A stretch of 64,000 nt of DNA from Sphaerotilus microaerophilus. Lineage in GTDB: Bacteria; Pseudomonadota; Gammaproteobacteria; Burkholderiales; Burkholderiaceae_C. The notes under the pieces are model-generated. The model worked only from the letters and a program-made list of their open reading frames with translations. It ran no database searches and was not told the origin of the DNA. A program made the position numbers and the translations under genes. The DNA lies in the NCBI RefSeq assembly GCF_023734135.1, contig NZ_AP025730.1:4960001-5024000 (forward strand), given 5' to 3'. Positions 44,831 to 53,454 of the stretch are shown here, in pieces (position 1 is the first letter of the stretch; each line of letters begins with the position of its first letter).

Positions 44831-45451
44831 ATGATCGTCGGGACCATGACCTCTCGTCAAGACCCAGGAAAGACCCGCTACCACCATGGCGACCTGCGTG
44901 CCGCCCTGCTCGCGGTGGGTGACGAGTTGCTGGACGAAGGCGGCCCGGTGGCGGTGACGCTGCGGGAGGCCGCCCGGCGCCTGGGCGTGTCGGCCACGGC
45001 CACGTACCGCCACTTCAGGGATCGGGACGCCTACCTCGGCGCCCTGGCGGTGCTCGGCTTCGAGGCCTTTGGCCAGGCGATGAACGAGGCCTTCCAGGCC
45101 ACTCAGGCCAGGGCCGATGCCTCACCACTGCAGGCCATGGGGCTGGCCTACGTGCGCTTTGCGGTGGCCCGGCCCGGCCGCTTCCGCTTGATGTTCGGCC
45201 CGGCGGTGGCCGACCGATCGGCCCACCCGGCGCTTCAACAGGCGATCGAACAGGCCTCGCTGGCCTTCCGCTGCGCCGCCTCGGCCAAGACGGGGCCGGG
45301 CGGCCCCACGGACCAGCAGGCCGTGCTGACCATGCTGAAGGCCTGGGCGCTGGTGCACGGCCTGTCACAGCTGGTCATCGACGGCATGCTGCCGGGGCAG
45401 GAACCGGAGATGCTGGCCCGGGCGGTGCTGCAGGCAGCGCCATCGAGGTGA
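44831..45451 (+). CDS. TetR/AcrR-family regulator (WHG-type C-terminus)
   Basis: A 206-residue repressor, or 201 residues from the ATG at 44846. The N-terminal HTH is VTLREAARRLGVSATATYRHF near residue 40, followed by YLGALAVLGFEAFGQAM. The C-terminal part with YVRFAVARPGRFRLMFG matches the WHG/TetR_C_33 type. The dyad at 44806-44828 overlaps its promoter. Its target, the divergent glycosyltransferase gene, is now truncated, so the regulator may control only itself or genes elsewhere. Confidence 0.87.
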   Translation: MIVGTMTSRQDPGKTRYHHGDLRAALLAVGDELLDEGGPVAVTLREAARRLGVSATATYRHFRDRDAYLGALAVLGFEAFGQAMNEAFQATQARADASPLQAMGLAYVRFAVARPGRFRLMFGPAVADRSAHPALQQAIEQASLAFRCAASAKTGPGGPTDQQAVLTMLKAWALVHGLSQLVIDGMLPGQEPEMLARAVLQAAPSR

Positions 45452-45479
45452 CCAGTGCGCTCTCCGGTCACCCGCGGAT

Positions 45480-45690
45480 TCACTCCCGCGAGCGCTGCAG
45501 CGTCATCGAGAAGGTGAAGCGCCCCATCGGGTGCAGCGTCACGGTGATTTCGAAGGCCTCGCCGTTGGCGTCCAGGTAGCGGCGCAGGATGCGCAGGGCC
45601 GGTGAATTCGGCTCGGCCCGCAGCGCCTCGGCACGTTCGCGCGGCAGGGTCGTCACGCCGATGTCCTGCTCGACGCGGGCGGCTGCGCGC
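45480..45690 (-). pseudogene. GntR/HutC regulator fragment (UTRA domain end)
   Basis: The minus strand reads on to RVEQDIGVTTLPRERAEALRA... and ends HPMGRFTFSMTLQRSRE with a stop at 45480, the closing part of a UTRA ligand domain. Upstream of about 45690 the sequence switches into a Bug-protein fragment on the opposite strand, so the DNA-binding domain is missing. Only about 65 codons remain. The junction looks like a deletion scar joining two unrelated genes. Confidence 0.65.
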
Positions 45691-45711
45691 GATCGTACTG
45701 ACCTCGCTGAC

Positions 45712-46015
45712 AGCGATGCCGCAGCGGTGCCCCGGCGTGCCGCCGCTGGCCGAGCGGACGCTGCCGGGCTTCGAGGCGGCCACCTGGTACGGCCTGTACG
45801 CCCCCAAGGGCACGCCCCGGGAGGTGATCCAGAAGCTGCACGCTGCCTACCTCAAGGCCCTGGCCGACAAGGACTGGCAGAAGAAGATGAGCGACCAGGG
45901 CATCCACCTGCTGCCCGAGGCCCAGTACGCCCCCGAGGCGCTGGCCCGCCACACCGCCGCCGAGGTGGAGAAGTGGCGCAAGGTGGCGACGGACGCGAAG
46001 ATCCAGATCGATTGA
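45712..46015 (+). pseudogene. Bug/TctC binding-protein fragment (C-terminal third)
   Basis: From about 45712 the plus strand reads PQRCPGVPPLAERTLPGFEA, then WYGLYAPKGTPREVIQKL and the end VEKWRKVATDAKIQID, the characteristic C-terminal lobe of Bug proteins. The signal peptide and first 200 residues are absent. It abuts the UTRA-domain fragment on the other strand and precedes an intact Bug gene, so it is probably the 3' half of a deleted relative. Confidence 0.7.
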
Positions 46016-46135
46016 GGCTCGGCCGGCGGGCGGTCTCGGGAGGGACCTGGGCGACAGAGCTGCGGGTCCGCACCGACTCGTCAGCATGCGGACCGCCTCC
46101 CTAGAATGCGGCACCTCCTCCCCGGTGACCGCCCC

Positions 46136-47170
46136 ATGCCCGCTGCCTCCCCCCGCCGCCGCTTCCTGCGCCGCCAGACCCGCCTGCTCGCCATGCTGGC
46201 CGGGGCGCTCGGCGCGGCCCTGCTCGCCCCGGCGGCGCAGGCGCAGTCATCGTCGCAGTCGGCGGTGGACTTTCCGAACCGGCCGGTCACGCTGATCACC
46301 CCCTTCGCGCCCGGCAGCGGCCCGGACGCCGTGCTGCGCATGGTGGGCGAGAAGCTCAGCAAGCTCTGGAACCAGCGCGTCAACATCGAGAACAAGCCGG
46401 GCGGCGGCGGCTTCATCGCCATCGAGGCGGCACGCCGCGTGGCGGCCGACGGCTACACCCTGCTGCAGCTCGACAGCGAGCACCTCGCCGCGCTGCCGCA
46501 CCTGTACAAGCAGCGCGGCTTCGTGACGCTGCAGACCTTCGACCCGGTGGCGGTCCTGTTCCGCACGCCCTTCATGGTCACGGTGTCCGCCGCCGGGCCG
46601 TACAAGACCCTGGGCGATCTGGTGGGCACCGCCAAGGCCGCCGCGGGCACGCTGAGCTACGGCTCCTGGGGCGTCGGCAGCCCGGGCCACCTGGGCGGCG
46701 AGCAGCTCGAAGAGGCCACCGGCACCAAGATGTCGCACGTCGCCTTCCGGGACGTCGGCCAGCTGTACGGCAACGTCGGCAGCGGCGAGCTGGCCTGGGC
46801 CTGGGCGTCCATCCCCTCCAGCCAGGGCGTCTACAGGGCCGGCAAGCTGCGCTACCTCGCCGTGGCCGCGCCCAAGCGCCTGCCGCAGCTGCCCGATGTG
46901 CCCACCGTGGGCGAGGCGGGCGGGCCCGCCGGCTTCGAGGTCAACTCCTTCGTCGTGCTCGCCGCCCCCAAGGGGCTGTCGAACGCGCTGCGCGCCAAAA
47001 TCAACGCCGATGTCGCCCGCGCGGTGGCCGACCCGGAGGTGAAGGCCCGCTTCGACGCCTTCGCCTTCGAGACGCTGCCCTGGTCGCCCGAGGAAATCAT
47101 CAGGCAGGCCGAGGTGAAGTCCAAGGTCTACGAGGCCCTGGTCAAGCGCGGCAACATCAGCCTCGAATGA
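46136..47170 (+). CDS. Bug/TctC-family tripartite tricarboxylate transporter binding protein
   Basis: A 344-residue periplasmic protein. It has a long signal region with twin arginines (SPRRRFLRRQTRLLAML) and cleavage near AAQAQ, followed by FPNRPVTLITPFAPGSGPDAVLR, the Bug opening. The ATG at 46136 is chosen over one 30 bp upstream because it leaves a compact signal peptide. It is 29 bp before a fumarylacetoacetase-family gene on the same strand, so the ligand may be a carboxylate feeding that enzyme; the compound cannot be named. Confidence 0.87.
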   Translation: MPAASPRRRFLRRQTRLLAMLAGALGAALLAPAAQAQSSSQSAVDFPNRPVTLITPFAPGSGPDAVLRMVGEKLSKLWNQRVNIENKPGGGGFIAIEAARRVAADGYTLLQLDSEHLAALPHLYKQRGFVTLQTFDPVAVLFRTPFMVTVSAAGPYKTLGDLVGTAKAAAGTLSYGSWGVGSPGHLGGEQLEEATGTKMSHVAFRDVGQLYGNVGSGELAWAWASIPSSQGVYRAGKLRYLAVAAPKRLPQLPDVPTVGEAGGPAGFEVNSFVVLAAPKGLSNALRAKINADVARAVADPEVKARFDAFAFETLPWSPEEIIRQAEVKSKVYEALVKRGNISLE

Positions 47171-47199
47171 CCGCCGACTGACCCCAAGGGAGACCCCCG

Positions 47200-48081
47200 A
47201 TGAAGCTGCTGCGATACGGCCCCAAGGGCGCCGAGCGCCCTGCCCTGCTGGATGCCGACGGCCGCGTGCGCGACCTGGGCAGCGTGCTGGCCGACATCAC
47301 CGCCGAGACGCTGACGCCCGCCGGATTGGCGGCGCTGCGCCAGGTGGACACGGCCGCCCTGCCCACCGTCGCCCAGCCCGGCCGGCTCGCGCCGCCCTGG
47401 CGCGGCATGGGCAAGTTCCTCTGCGTCGGGCTGAACTACGCCGACCACGCGGCCGAATCCGGCATGGCGCTGCCGCAGGAGCCGGTGCTGTTCACCAAGC
47501 ACACCAGCGCGGTGATCGGCTGCAACGACCCCGTCGTGCTGCCCGCCGACGCCAGCAAGGGCGACTGGGAGGTCGAACTCGGCGTGGTGATCGGCAGCAC
47601 CGCCCGCTGCGTGGCCGAAGCCGATGCGCTGCAGCACGTGGCCGGCTACTGCGTGGTCAATGACGTGTCCGAGCGCGCCTTCCAGCTCGAGCGCGGCGGC
47701 ACCTGGGACAAGGGCAAGGGCTGCGACACCTTCGGCCCGGTCGGCCCCTGGCTGGTCACGGCCGACGAGCTGCCCGACCCGCAGGCGCTGCCGCTCTGGC
47801 TGGAGGTCAACGGCCGGCGTTTCCAGGACGGCAGCACCGCCACCATGGTCTTCGGCGTGGCACAGCTGATCGCCTACATCAGCCGCTTCTGCACGCTCTA
47901 CCCCGGCGACCTGATCGCCACCGGCACCCCTGCCGGCGTTGGCATGGGCCAGAAGCCGGCACCGATCTTCCTGAAACCCGGCGATGTGATGCGCCTGGGC
48001 ATCGCCGGCCTGGGCGAGCAGCAGCAGACGGTGCACGCCTGGGACCCGGCGCTGATCGACAACCCGCTCACCATCCCATGA
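47200..48081 (+). CDS. Fumarylacetoacetate hydrolase-family protein
   Basis: A 293-residue FAH-fold enzyme. The metal-binding acids are in DWEVELGVVIG near residue 125, GLNYADHAAESG is near 78, and the C-terminal TGTPAGVGMGQKP loop is near 245. Such enzymes hydrolyse or decarboxylate 2,4-diketo acids, ureidoglycolate or oxaloacetate; in Bug-linked clusters they often act on 2,4-diketo-3-deoxy sugar acids. It is cotranscribed with the Bug gene upstream and overlaps the convergent PLP-enzyme gene by 14 bp. Confidence 0.85.
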   Translation: MKLLRYGPKGAERPALLDADGRVRDLGSVLADITAETLTPAGLAALRQVDTAALPTVAQPGRLAPPWRGMGKFLCVGLNYADHAAESGMALPQEPVLFTKHTSAVIGCNDPVVLPADASKGDWEVELGVVIGSTARCVAEADALQHVAGYCVVNDVSERAFQLERGGTWDKGKGCDTFGPVGPWLVTADELPDPQALPLWLEVNGRRFQDGSTATMVFGVAQLIAYISRFCTLYPGDLIATGTPAGVGMGQKPAPIFLKPGDVMRLGIAGLGEQQQTVHAWDPALIDNPLTIP

Positions 48082-49279
48082 ACCGCGCCCAGCGCTGCCG
48101 CACGGCGCCATCGGCCCCCAGCAGCTCGTAGTGCGGATGCTGCGCCGCGGTGGCGCAGGCGTGGTTGGGCAGCACGCGCAGCAGCGTGCCCACGGGCAGA
48201 TCGAGCCGGCGCGCCGGGTCACCACTGCGGTGGGTGACGATGCCGTGCTCCTGGTTGGCGGACGAGACGATCCACTCGCCCCCACCGTCCCCGATCACAC
48301 GTCCATCGGCGTCACAGATCAGCCCCAGTCCCTGGTCGGTGAAACCGCCGGCCAGGCCACGGTCGCGTGACAGCGCCATCCAGCCCGCATCGATCAACGT
48401 CCAGCCCTTGTCGGGCTGGTGGCCGATCACGCTGGTCAGCACGCTGGCGGCAATCTCGTCGAGCCGGCACACGCCCAGCGCGGCCATCATCAAATCCATG
48501 AAGACGTAGACGCCGGCACGCACCTCGGTGACGCCGGCCAGCTGCTCGGCGAACAGCGCCGTGGGCGTCGAACCGACGCTGACCACTGGCGCCGCAAAGC
48601 CCGCCGCACGCAGCCGCTGCGCCGCCTGCACCGCGCCGGCACGCTCCTGCTCGGCAATGGCCCGCAGCGCCGCCTCGCCGTGCGCGTGGTAGGCGCCGCC
48701 GCAGTGCGTCAGCACCCCATCGAGCCGCACACCGGAGCCGCTCAAGGCTGCAGCCACCTCCAACAGTGCCGCCCCATCAGGCCGCAGCCCGGCACGCTGG
48801 CCGTCGGTGTCGACCTCGATCAGCACCGCCACCGGCACGGGCCAGTCGGCTGCCGCGGCGCTCAGCGCCCGGGCCGCGTCCACGCTGTCGAGGATGACCG
48901 TCAACGCCACCCCGGCATCGAGCAGCCGGTGCACATGAGCGAACTTGTTGGCCGTCAGCCCCACCGCGTAGGTGATGTCGCGCCAGCCGGCGGCGGCAAA
49001 CTGGTCGGCCTCGCGCAACGTGGACACGGTGATCGGCCCGCGCTCGCCGGCCCCGGGCACACCCGCCGCCAAGTTCGCGGAATCGGTGGCCGCGGCCACC
49101 GGCAGGCACTTGGCGGTTTTCACATGCGGGCGCAGCCGCACGCCCAGCTGCGCCATGCGCGCGGCCATGCGCTGCAAGTTGGCCTGCAGGCGCGGCTCGT
49201 CGAGCAGCAAGGCGGGGGTTTCCAGGTCGGCGAGCGGGCGGGTGAGCGGGCGGGTGAGCGGTGCGTTGGCGTCGTGCAT
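48068..49279 (-). CDS. DSD1-family PLP enzyme (D-threonine aldolase/D-serine dehydratase-like)
   Basis: A 403-residue fold-type III PLP enzyme. The alanine-racemase-type N-terminal barrel contains the PLP lysine in RPHVKTAK near residue 53, and the C-terminal domain has a metal-binding arrangement, NHACATAAQHPHYE, near the end. The family includes D-threonine aldolase, D-serine dehydratase and 3-hydroxy-D-aspartate aldolase, which cannot be separated by eye. It converges with the FAH gene (14-bp overlap) and is divergent from the paaX-type gene 53 bp away. Confidence 0.85.
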   Translation of the reverse strand: MHDANAPLTRPLTRPLADLETPALLLDEPRLQANLQRMAARMAQLGVRLRPHVKTAKCLPVAAATDSANLAAGVPGAGERGPITVSTLREADQFAAAGWRDITYAVGLTANKFAHVHRLLDAGVALTVILDSVDAARALSAAAADWPVPVAVLIEVDTDGQRAGLRPDGAALLEVAAALSGSGVRLDGVLTHCGGAYHAHGEAALRAIAEQERAGAVQAAQRLRAAGFAAPVVSVGSTPTALFAEQLAGVTEVRAGVYVFMDLMMAALGVCRLDEIAASVLTSVIGHQPDKGWTLIDAGWMALSRDRGLAGGFTDQGLGLICDADGRVIGDGGGEWIVSSANQEHGIVTHRSGDPARRLDLPVGTLLRVLPNHACATAAQHPHYELLGADGAVRQRWARFMGW

Positions 49280-49332
49280 CGGTCAAGTGTCGCGCAGCGA
49301 CAATCCACCCGCCACTCCCCCGCCCACCCGAC

Positions 49333-50292
49333 GTGCCCGCCCCTGCCCCCGACGCTCCCCTCGCTGCGCTGATCGACACCGCGCTCGCCCGCATCGCCCC
49401 GCGCGCCAAGTCGCTCATCGTCACCGTCTTCGGCGACAGCATCGCGCCGCACGGCGGGCGGCTCTGGATGGGCAGCCTGATCCGCGTCATGGCGCCGCTG
49501 GGCATCAACGAACGGCTGGTGCGCACCGCCGTGCAGCGCCTCACCACCGAGCAGTGGCTGCGCAGCGTGCCGGTGGGCCGGCGCAGCTGGTACGGCCTGA
49601 CCGATGCGGGCCGCCAGCGCATCGACGCCGTCTACACCCGCATCTACGCCATGCGCCCGCTGCCCTGGGACGGTGCCTGGCGCATCGCCCTGGCGCTGCA
49701 CCCCGGGCTGACCGATGCCGAGCGCAGCGCCCTGCAGCGCGAGTTCGGCTGGCTGGGCTTCGGCGGCGTGGCGCCGGGCGTCTACGTGCACCCGGGCATC
49801 GCCGACGCCGTGGTGCAGGCCACCGTGGCCGAACTCGGCCTGGCCGGCAAGGTGGTGCAGATGACCGCCCGCTGCGCCGGCCCGGCAGGAGGCTCGGCCG
49901 GCGACGAGTCCCTGCGCGACCTCGTGCTCGCCCGCCAGGACATGCCCAGCATCGCCGCGCTGTACGAGGAGTTCCTGGCCGTCTTCACCCCCCTGCGCGA
50001 CGCCCTGGACAGCGGCGCCGCGCTGGACGGCGAACAGGCCTTCCGCCTGCGCAGCCTGCTGGTCCACCTCTTCCGCCGCGCCCTGCTGCGCGACCCCCAG
50101 TTCCCCGCCGCGATGCTGCCCGCCGACTGGCCCGGCATCGCCGCCCAGGCCCTGTGCCGCGACCTCTACCGCCAGGTCAGCGCCGCAGCCGCGGCCTGGC
50201 TGATGGCCGAGCTGGAGGTGCCCGATCTTGAGCGGGCGCCGCAGGCGGATGCGGCGTTTCGGCAGCGGTTCTCGGCTCCTTTGGGGGATTGA
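49333..50292 (+). CDS. PaaX-family transcriptional regulator
   Basis: A 319-residue protein with the N-terminal winged helix (AKSLIVTVFGDSIAPHGGRLWMGSL, then NERLVRTAVQRLT) and the PaaX central and C-terminal domains (WRIALALHPGLTDAERSALQ; VHLFRRALLRDPQFPAAMLP). A GTG start at 49333 gives the family length; in-frame codons before it lie in the intergenic region. PaaX represses phenylacetyl-CoA genes in other bacteria, but no paa genes are in this window; the divergent PLP-enzyme gene is the nearest possible target. Confidence 0.88.
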   Translation: MPAPAPDAPLAALIDTALARIAPRAKSLIVTVFGDSIAPHGGRLWMGSLIRVMAPLGINERLVRTAVQRLTTEQWLRSVPVGRRSWYGLTDAGRQRIDAVYTRIYAMRPLPWDGAWRIALALHPGLTDAERSALQREFGWLGFGGVAPGVYVHPGIADAVVQATVAELGLAGKVVQMTARCAGPAGGSAGDESLRDLVLARQDMPSIAALYEEFLAVFTPLRDALDSGAALDGEQAFRLRSLLVHLFRRALLRDPQFPAAMLPADWPGIAAQALCRDLYRQVSAAAAAWLMAELEVPDLERAPQADAAFRQRFSAPLGD

Positions 50293-50338
50293 CCAGGGGG
50301 CTTTCCAGTGCGCTGATAGCGAGGGCATCGCCAGCTCT

Positions 50339-50359
50339 AAGGTCGCAATTTGCGACCTT
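50339..50359. terminator. Bidirectional hairpin between paaX and the antitoxin gene
   Basis: AAGGTCGCA and TGCGACCTT are 9-bp perfect arms around ATT. The hairpin lies 47 bp after the paaX stop and 72 bp after the antitoxin stop of the convergent pair. There is no run of T, so it would be a weak or factor-dependent terminator working in both directions. Confidence 0.45.
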
Positions 50360-50430
50360 GAACGCTGCCTCCACCAGACGAGCCCGGCACCGTAAGTTCT
50401 GAATCACTGCGCTGCGCAGTCGCCAGCGCC

Positions 50431-50751
50431 CTACATCGACTGTGCAGAGACGGCCAAGATGGCCTTGGGATTGGTCCTGGCGATGGCTAGCAGCGTGCGC
50501 GCTGCACCGCTGGGTTGCTTGCGGCCCTGCTCCCAACCTTGAAGGGTGCGAACGGACACCCCCAGCAGACTGGCAAACTGCGATTGCGACAGGCCCGTGG
50601 CCTCCCGCGCCTCGGCGGCTGACGACAGCACGACCTTGCCTTTGCCCGCCTTCATGTCCTGGATGGACTGCAGGATCTCGGCCCCGATGTCACGCGTTGA
50701 CTCGTGAACCTTGAGTTCGGCAGGTGTAAGCTTATTAGGCTTCAAGGACAC
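50431..50751 (-). CDS. XRE-family antitoxin (NadS/HigA-like)
   Basis: A 106-residue protein. ILQSIQDMKAGKGKVVL is typical of NadS-like antitoxins, and the HTH is TGLSQSQFASLLGVSVRTLQ (residues about 52-71) followed by WEQGRKQPSG. Its start overlaps the end of the RelE-like toxin gene by 17 bp. The order toxin then antitoxin is that of higBA and related type II systems. It would neutralise the toxin and repress the pair. Confidence 0.88.
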   Translation of the reverse strand: MSLKPNKLTPAELKVHESTRDIGAEILQSIQDMKAGKGKVVLSSAAEAREATGLSQSQFASLLGVSVRTLQGWEQGRKQPSGAARTLLAIARTNPKAILAVSAQSM

Positions 50752-51046
50752 GGCGGATCTCCTTCAGGGTTGCCAGGGAGATGTTCTCCGACTTGGACTT
50801 TGCGTACAGGGTCAACAGATAGACCTCACCGGCTTCATTGCGTGTGAGGTAGACGATTCGGACGCCCCCAGACTTGCCAGTCCCCTCGCGCGCCCAGCGA
50901 ACCTTGCGGACGCCGCCCGATCCACGAATGACTGCGCCGGCCTCTGGATTCGCGGCGATGAAGGAAGCGAACTCCGCCCTTTCCTCCTCGTCCCAGTACA
51001 GCGGCCAGAGCTTCTGAAAGATCGGGCTCTCGACAACGGTGAGCAT
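50735..51046 (-). CDS. RelE/HigB-like toxin
   Basis: A 103-residue RelE/ParE-fold protein. SGGVRKVRWAREGTGKSGGVRIVYL is the central sheet with the basic surface, and EVYLLTLYAKSKSENIS the last strand and helix. Members cleave mRNA, usually on the ribosome. It lies upstream of and overlaps the antitoxin gene, forming a type II toxin-antitoxin pair. The pair lies in the accessory patchwork of this window, in keeping with a mobile or cassette-borne origin. Confidence 0.87.
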   Translation of the reverse strand: MLTVVESPIFQKLWPLYWDEEERAEFASFIAANPEAGAVIRGSGGVRKVRWAREGTGKSGGVRIVYLTRNEAGEVYLLTLYAKSKSENISLATLKEIRRVLEA

Positions 51047-51242
51047 GTCAAAATCTACTCCCAGGGCGCATAGTCGTCAACGAGGAGCAGCGCGGCAAAG
51101 CCTGATCCGGCCCAGGCAACCGATGCAGCGCGGCCGCCCCTCCGCGATTACGTGCACGCCCTGTAGTGCCATCTTCGGCACGACGACCGGGCCGCGCCCC
51201 CGGTGCTAGCCTGCCAGCTCCTTTGTCATGCAGGAGTCAACC

Positions 51243-51545
51243 ATGACTGCCATGAACGTGGTGCACATGCGCGTCAAGCCCGGCCAGGAAGATGAGTTCG
51301 TCCGCATCCACAAGGACATGGACGCGCGCAACATGCCGGGCGTGCGCAATTTCTGGCTGGTCCGCTCGGGCGAGCGCAGCTTCATGGTCGTGGGTGAATG
51401 GGACAGCCTGGACGCCATGGCTGCCGCCCGCCCGGCCATGATCAGCAACCTCGACAAACTCCGCCCCATCCTCGAAGATCTCGGCGGCGGCCGTGGCCTG
51501 ACCGAACCCTGGTCGGGGAATGTTGCGTTGCAGCTGTTCAATTGA
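51243..51545 (+). CDS. Antibiotic biosynthesis monooxygenase (ABM)-domain protein
   Basis: A 100-residue dimeric alpha-beta barrel protein with the order typical of ABM domains: MNVVHMRVKPGQEDEFVRIHKD, then RNFWLVRSGERSFMVVGEWDS. The ATG at 51243 has AGGAG at 51232-51236; the ATG at 51228 lacks a site. The family includes quinol monooxygenases and haem-degrading enzymes as well as many of unknown function. An attC-like stretch begins right at the stop codon. Confidence 0.8.
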   Translation: MTAMNVVHMRVKPGQEDEFVRIHKDMDARNMPGVRNFWLVRSGERSFMVVGEWDSLDAMAAARPAMISNLDKLRPILEDLGGGRGLTEPWSGNVALQLFN

Positions 51546-51667
51546 ACGGGCGAACTGCCAGCGCCACCGACGGGTGACAGATTCCGAAGGAACGTCGAGG
51601 TGACCGGCGACCAGGAGGCGGGCGAGAGCCCGCCGATAGGGCGTCCGCATCGACTGCCATGTTGGAC
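51541..51667 (+). other. Weak attC-like site after the ABM gene
   Basis: In plus orientation it begins with a degenerate ATTGAAC at the ABM stop and ends with a consensus core GTTGGAC (51661-51667); the interior holds a perfect hairpin GGCGGGC-GAGA-GCCCGCC at 51617-51634. The total of 127 bp fits attC size. Internal pairing of the outer arms is poor, so this may be only a hairpin plus a chance core. Confidence 0.3.
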
Positions 51668-51695
51668 CGCTCGCGCCAAACGCGGCGAAGTTGCG

Positions 51696-52043
51696 TCAGG
51701 GGCCAAGAACCGCACGGAAGGCAATAAGTATGAGGAAGGATACGATTAAGCCAATGAGAAGCCAATGAATCGGTGTGAGTCCCTCAGCCTTCGCTCTTGC
51801 TTGTCGCTCCAACTCAAGTCGTTCCGCGGCCTCCCGCTTCAATTGCTCCCTTTGCGCCCGCTCCGACTCGGCCACCGCAAGCTCCGATGCTGCCAGTTGT
51901 GCAACGCGGAGTCTGAGATACAGCGCTTCAGCACGCGACTTTTCCCCCTCACTCTCTGCAAACGCCTTCGCCCATAAGCCAGCTTGCGGGCCATCCCGCC
52001 GAAGTTCATCGGCGACGCGGTCGTAGAGGTGAAGGTCGTCCAT
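51696..52043 (-). CDS. Hypothetical tail-anchored protein with coiled coil
   Basis: A 115-residue protein of no family that I recognise. Residues about 25-85 are charged and helical, rich in Glu, Arg and Ala (LAVAESERAQREQLKREAAE), as in a coiled coil. A single membrane segment, WLLIGLIVSFLILIAFRAVL, forms the C-terminus. The start lies 10 nt after a GTTGGAC core (minus strand, 52060-52054), the spacing typical of an integron cassette gene. Confidence 0.65.
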   Translation of the reverse strand: MDDLHLYDRVADELRRDGPQAGLWAKAFAESEGEKSRAEALYLRLRVAQLAASELAVAESERAQREQLKREAAERLELERQARAKAEGLTPIHWLLIGLIVSFLILIAFRAVLGP

Positions 52044-52053
52044 TTAGCGTGCG

Positions 52054-52196
52054 GTCCAACGCCCAAAGTAAGCGTCGCCAGTGCCCGATAGGGCGGAGGG
52101 TACCGACACTGGCAATGAAAATGGCGAAGCCACGGCCAGTGTCGGCGTCCGCTTGAACGCCCAGTCGGGCTGGGGCACGAAGGCACAGTGTTGCAC
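52054..52196 (-). other. attC-like recombination site
   Basis: On the minus strand it begins GTGCAAC (52196-52190), 6 nt after the ancestral stop of the interrupted HEPN-like gene, and ends with the consensus core GTTGGAC (52060-52054), 10 nt before the next gene. The two halves are imperfect inverted copies of each other; aligned pieces include CGTGCCCCAG/CGTCGCCAG and CCGACACTGGC with GCCAGTGTCGG. The length of 143 bp is at the upper end for attC sites. Confidence 0.5.
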
Positions 52197-52296
52197 CGGC
52201 GGCTACTCCTCTCGTTTTGGAACGATTGGAAGTACATGCGCTGACTTACGCTTCACATGGCCTGAGATGCATCCGTGGAGTATGCTGACTCCAAAA

Positions 52297-53454
52297 TAGG
52301 ACTTACGCAAACGTTTAAATCAAACTAGATTATTTAATATATCGGCGCCGATTTCGTGGTATTTGTGATAATATATTCACCATGAAACCCACGAGCCGAG
52401 ACTACTGCCAATTTCTGATATCCACACAAATCAACTACACGCAGACCTATTTTGCGGATCACCATCAGAGGTTTTCTCATGACGCCATAAATCGCTACTT
52501 GCAGGCTGCCAATATCAGCCCGGCCGATGTCTGGAATCTGGCCCGACGAAACATCGAATTTGACGACGATGCCTGCCTGGTTTTCGATGACAGCGTTCTG
52601 GACAAGAACCACTCGCACAAAATCGAGCTGGTGCGCAAACAGTACAGCGGCAACGCCCACGGCCTGATCAAGGGCATTGGGGTGGTCAACTGCCTGTACG
52701 TGAACATCAAGACCGGCCACTACTGGATCATCGACTGGCGCATCTATGCGCCTGACGAAGACGGCAAGTCCAAGCTGGATCATGTCCAGGAGATGTTCGA
52801 CAATGCCATGGCGCACAAGAAGCTGCCCTTTCGCACCGTGCTGATGGACTCCTGGTACGCCACCATGGATCTGATGAAGCACATCCACCGGGCGGGCAAG
52901 CACTTCTACTGCCCGCTCAAGAGCAATCGCAAGGTTGACGACAGCCAAGGCCAGCAGCCCTACAAGGCGGTCAGTACGCTGCAGTGGAGTGCCCAAGAAC
53001 ATGTGCATGGCAAACACGTCAAACTGTTCAAGTTTCCCAGTGACATCAAGCTGAAACTGTTCCGGGTTGTGGTTGATACCAATCGCACGGACTGGGTTGT
53101 GACAAACGACCTATCTCAAGATTCGACGGACGATACGCATGAGATGTGTGCCGTGCGCTGGAAGATTGAGCAGTACCACAGGGAGATCAAGCAGGTTCTT
53201 GGCATCGAAAAATGTCAGTGCAGAATGGCCCGGTCACAGAAGAATCACATCGCCTGCGCGATATTGGCCTGGGTCCACCTCTGCGAGACGGCCAAAGCGC
53301 TGAAGACAAACATCTACAGCCTGAAGAAGGGAATCCTCTCGGAATTCCTCAAGAAGGAACTTCGGTCACCAACCATTCGCATGGCACCCATCTGACATAT
53401 TGAGTCGAAATGGCGAATCATTGCGCTAGCTGAAGTGACCCTGCGTAAGTCCTA
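52297..53454 (+). mobile_element. Insertion sequence, 1158 bp (IS4/IS701-like)
   Basis: The 13-bp inverted repeats TAGGACTTACGCA (52297-52309) and TGCGTAAGTCCTA (53442-53454) are perfect. A 5-bp target duplication CAAAA flanks them at 52292-52296 and 53455-53459. The element holds one transposase gene and is distinctly lower in GC than its surroundings, so it arrived recently. Intact ends, duplication and open frame suggest that it may still be active. Confidence 0.93.
52382..53395 (+). CDS. DDE transposase (IS4/IS701-like)
   Basis: A 337-residue transposase that fills the insertion sequence. Probable catalytic aspartates are in VFDDSVLDK (near residue 63) and LMDSWYATMDL (near 155), and the glutamate in the YHREIKQ motif near residue 265, which resembles the Y-x2-R-x3-E-x6-K signature of IS4-type enzymes. 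The frame is intact. It starts 85 bp inside the left end. Assignment between the IS4 and IS701 families is uncertain. Confidence 0.88.
   Translation: MKPTSRDYCQFLISTQINYTQTYFADHHQRFSHDAINRYLQAANISPADVWNLARRNIEFDDDACLVFDDSVLDKNHSHKIELVRKQYSGNAHGLIKGIGVVNCLYVNIKTGHYWIIDWRIYAPDEDGKSKLDHVQEMFDNAMAHKKLPFRTVLMDSWYATMDLMKHIHRAGKHFYCPLKSNRKVDDSQGQQPYKAVSTLQWSAQEHVHGKHVKLFKFPSDIKLKLFRVVVDTNRTDWVVTNDLSQDSTDDTHEMCAVRWKIEQYHREIKQVLGIEKCQCRMARSQKNHIACAILAWVHLCETAKALKTNIYSLKKGILSEFLKKELRSPTIRMAPI

Noticed and set aside
50735..51242. Possible attC core GTTGACG ahead of the toxin gene
   Set aside because: It does not fit GTTRRRY and no paired arms were found.
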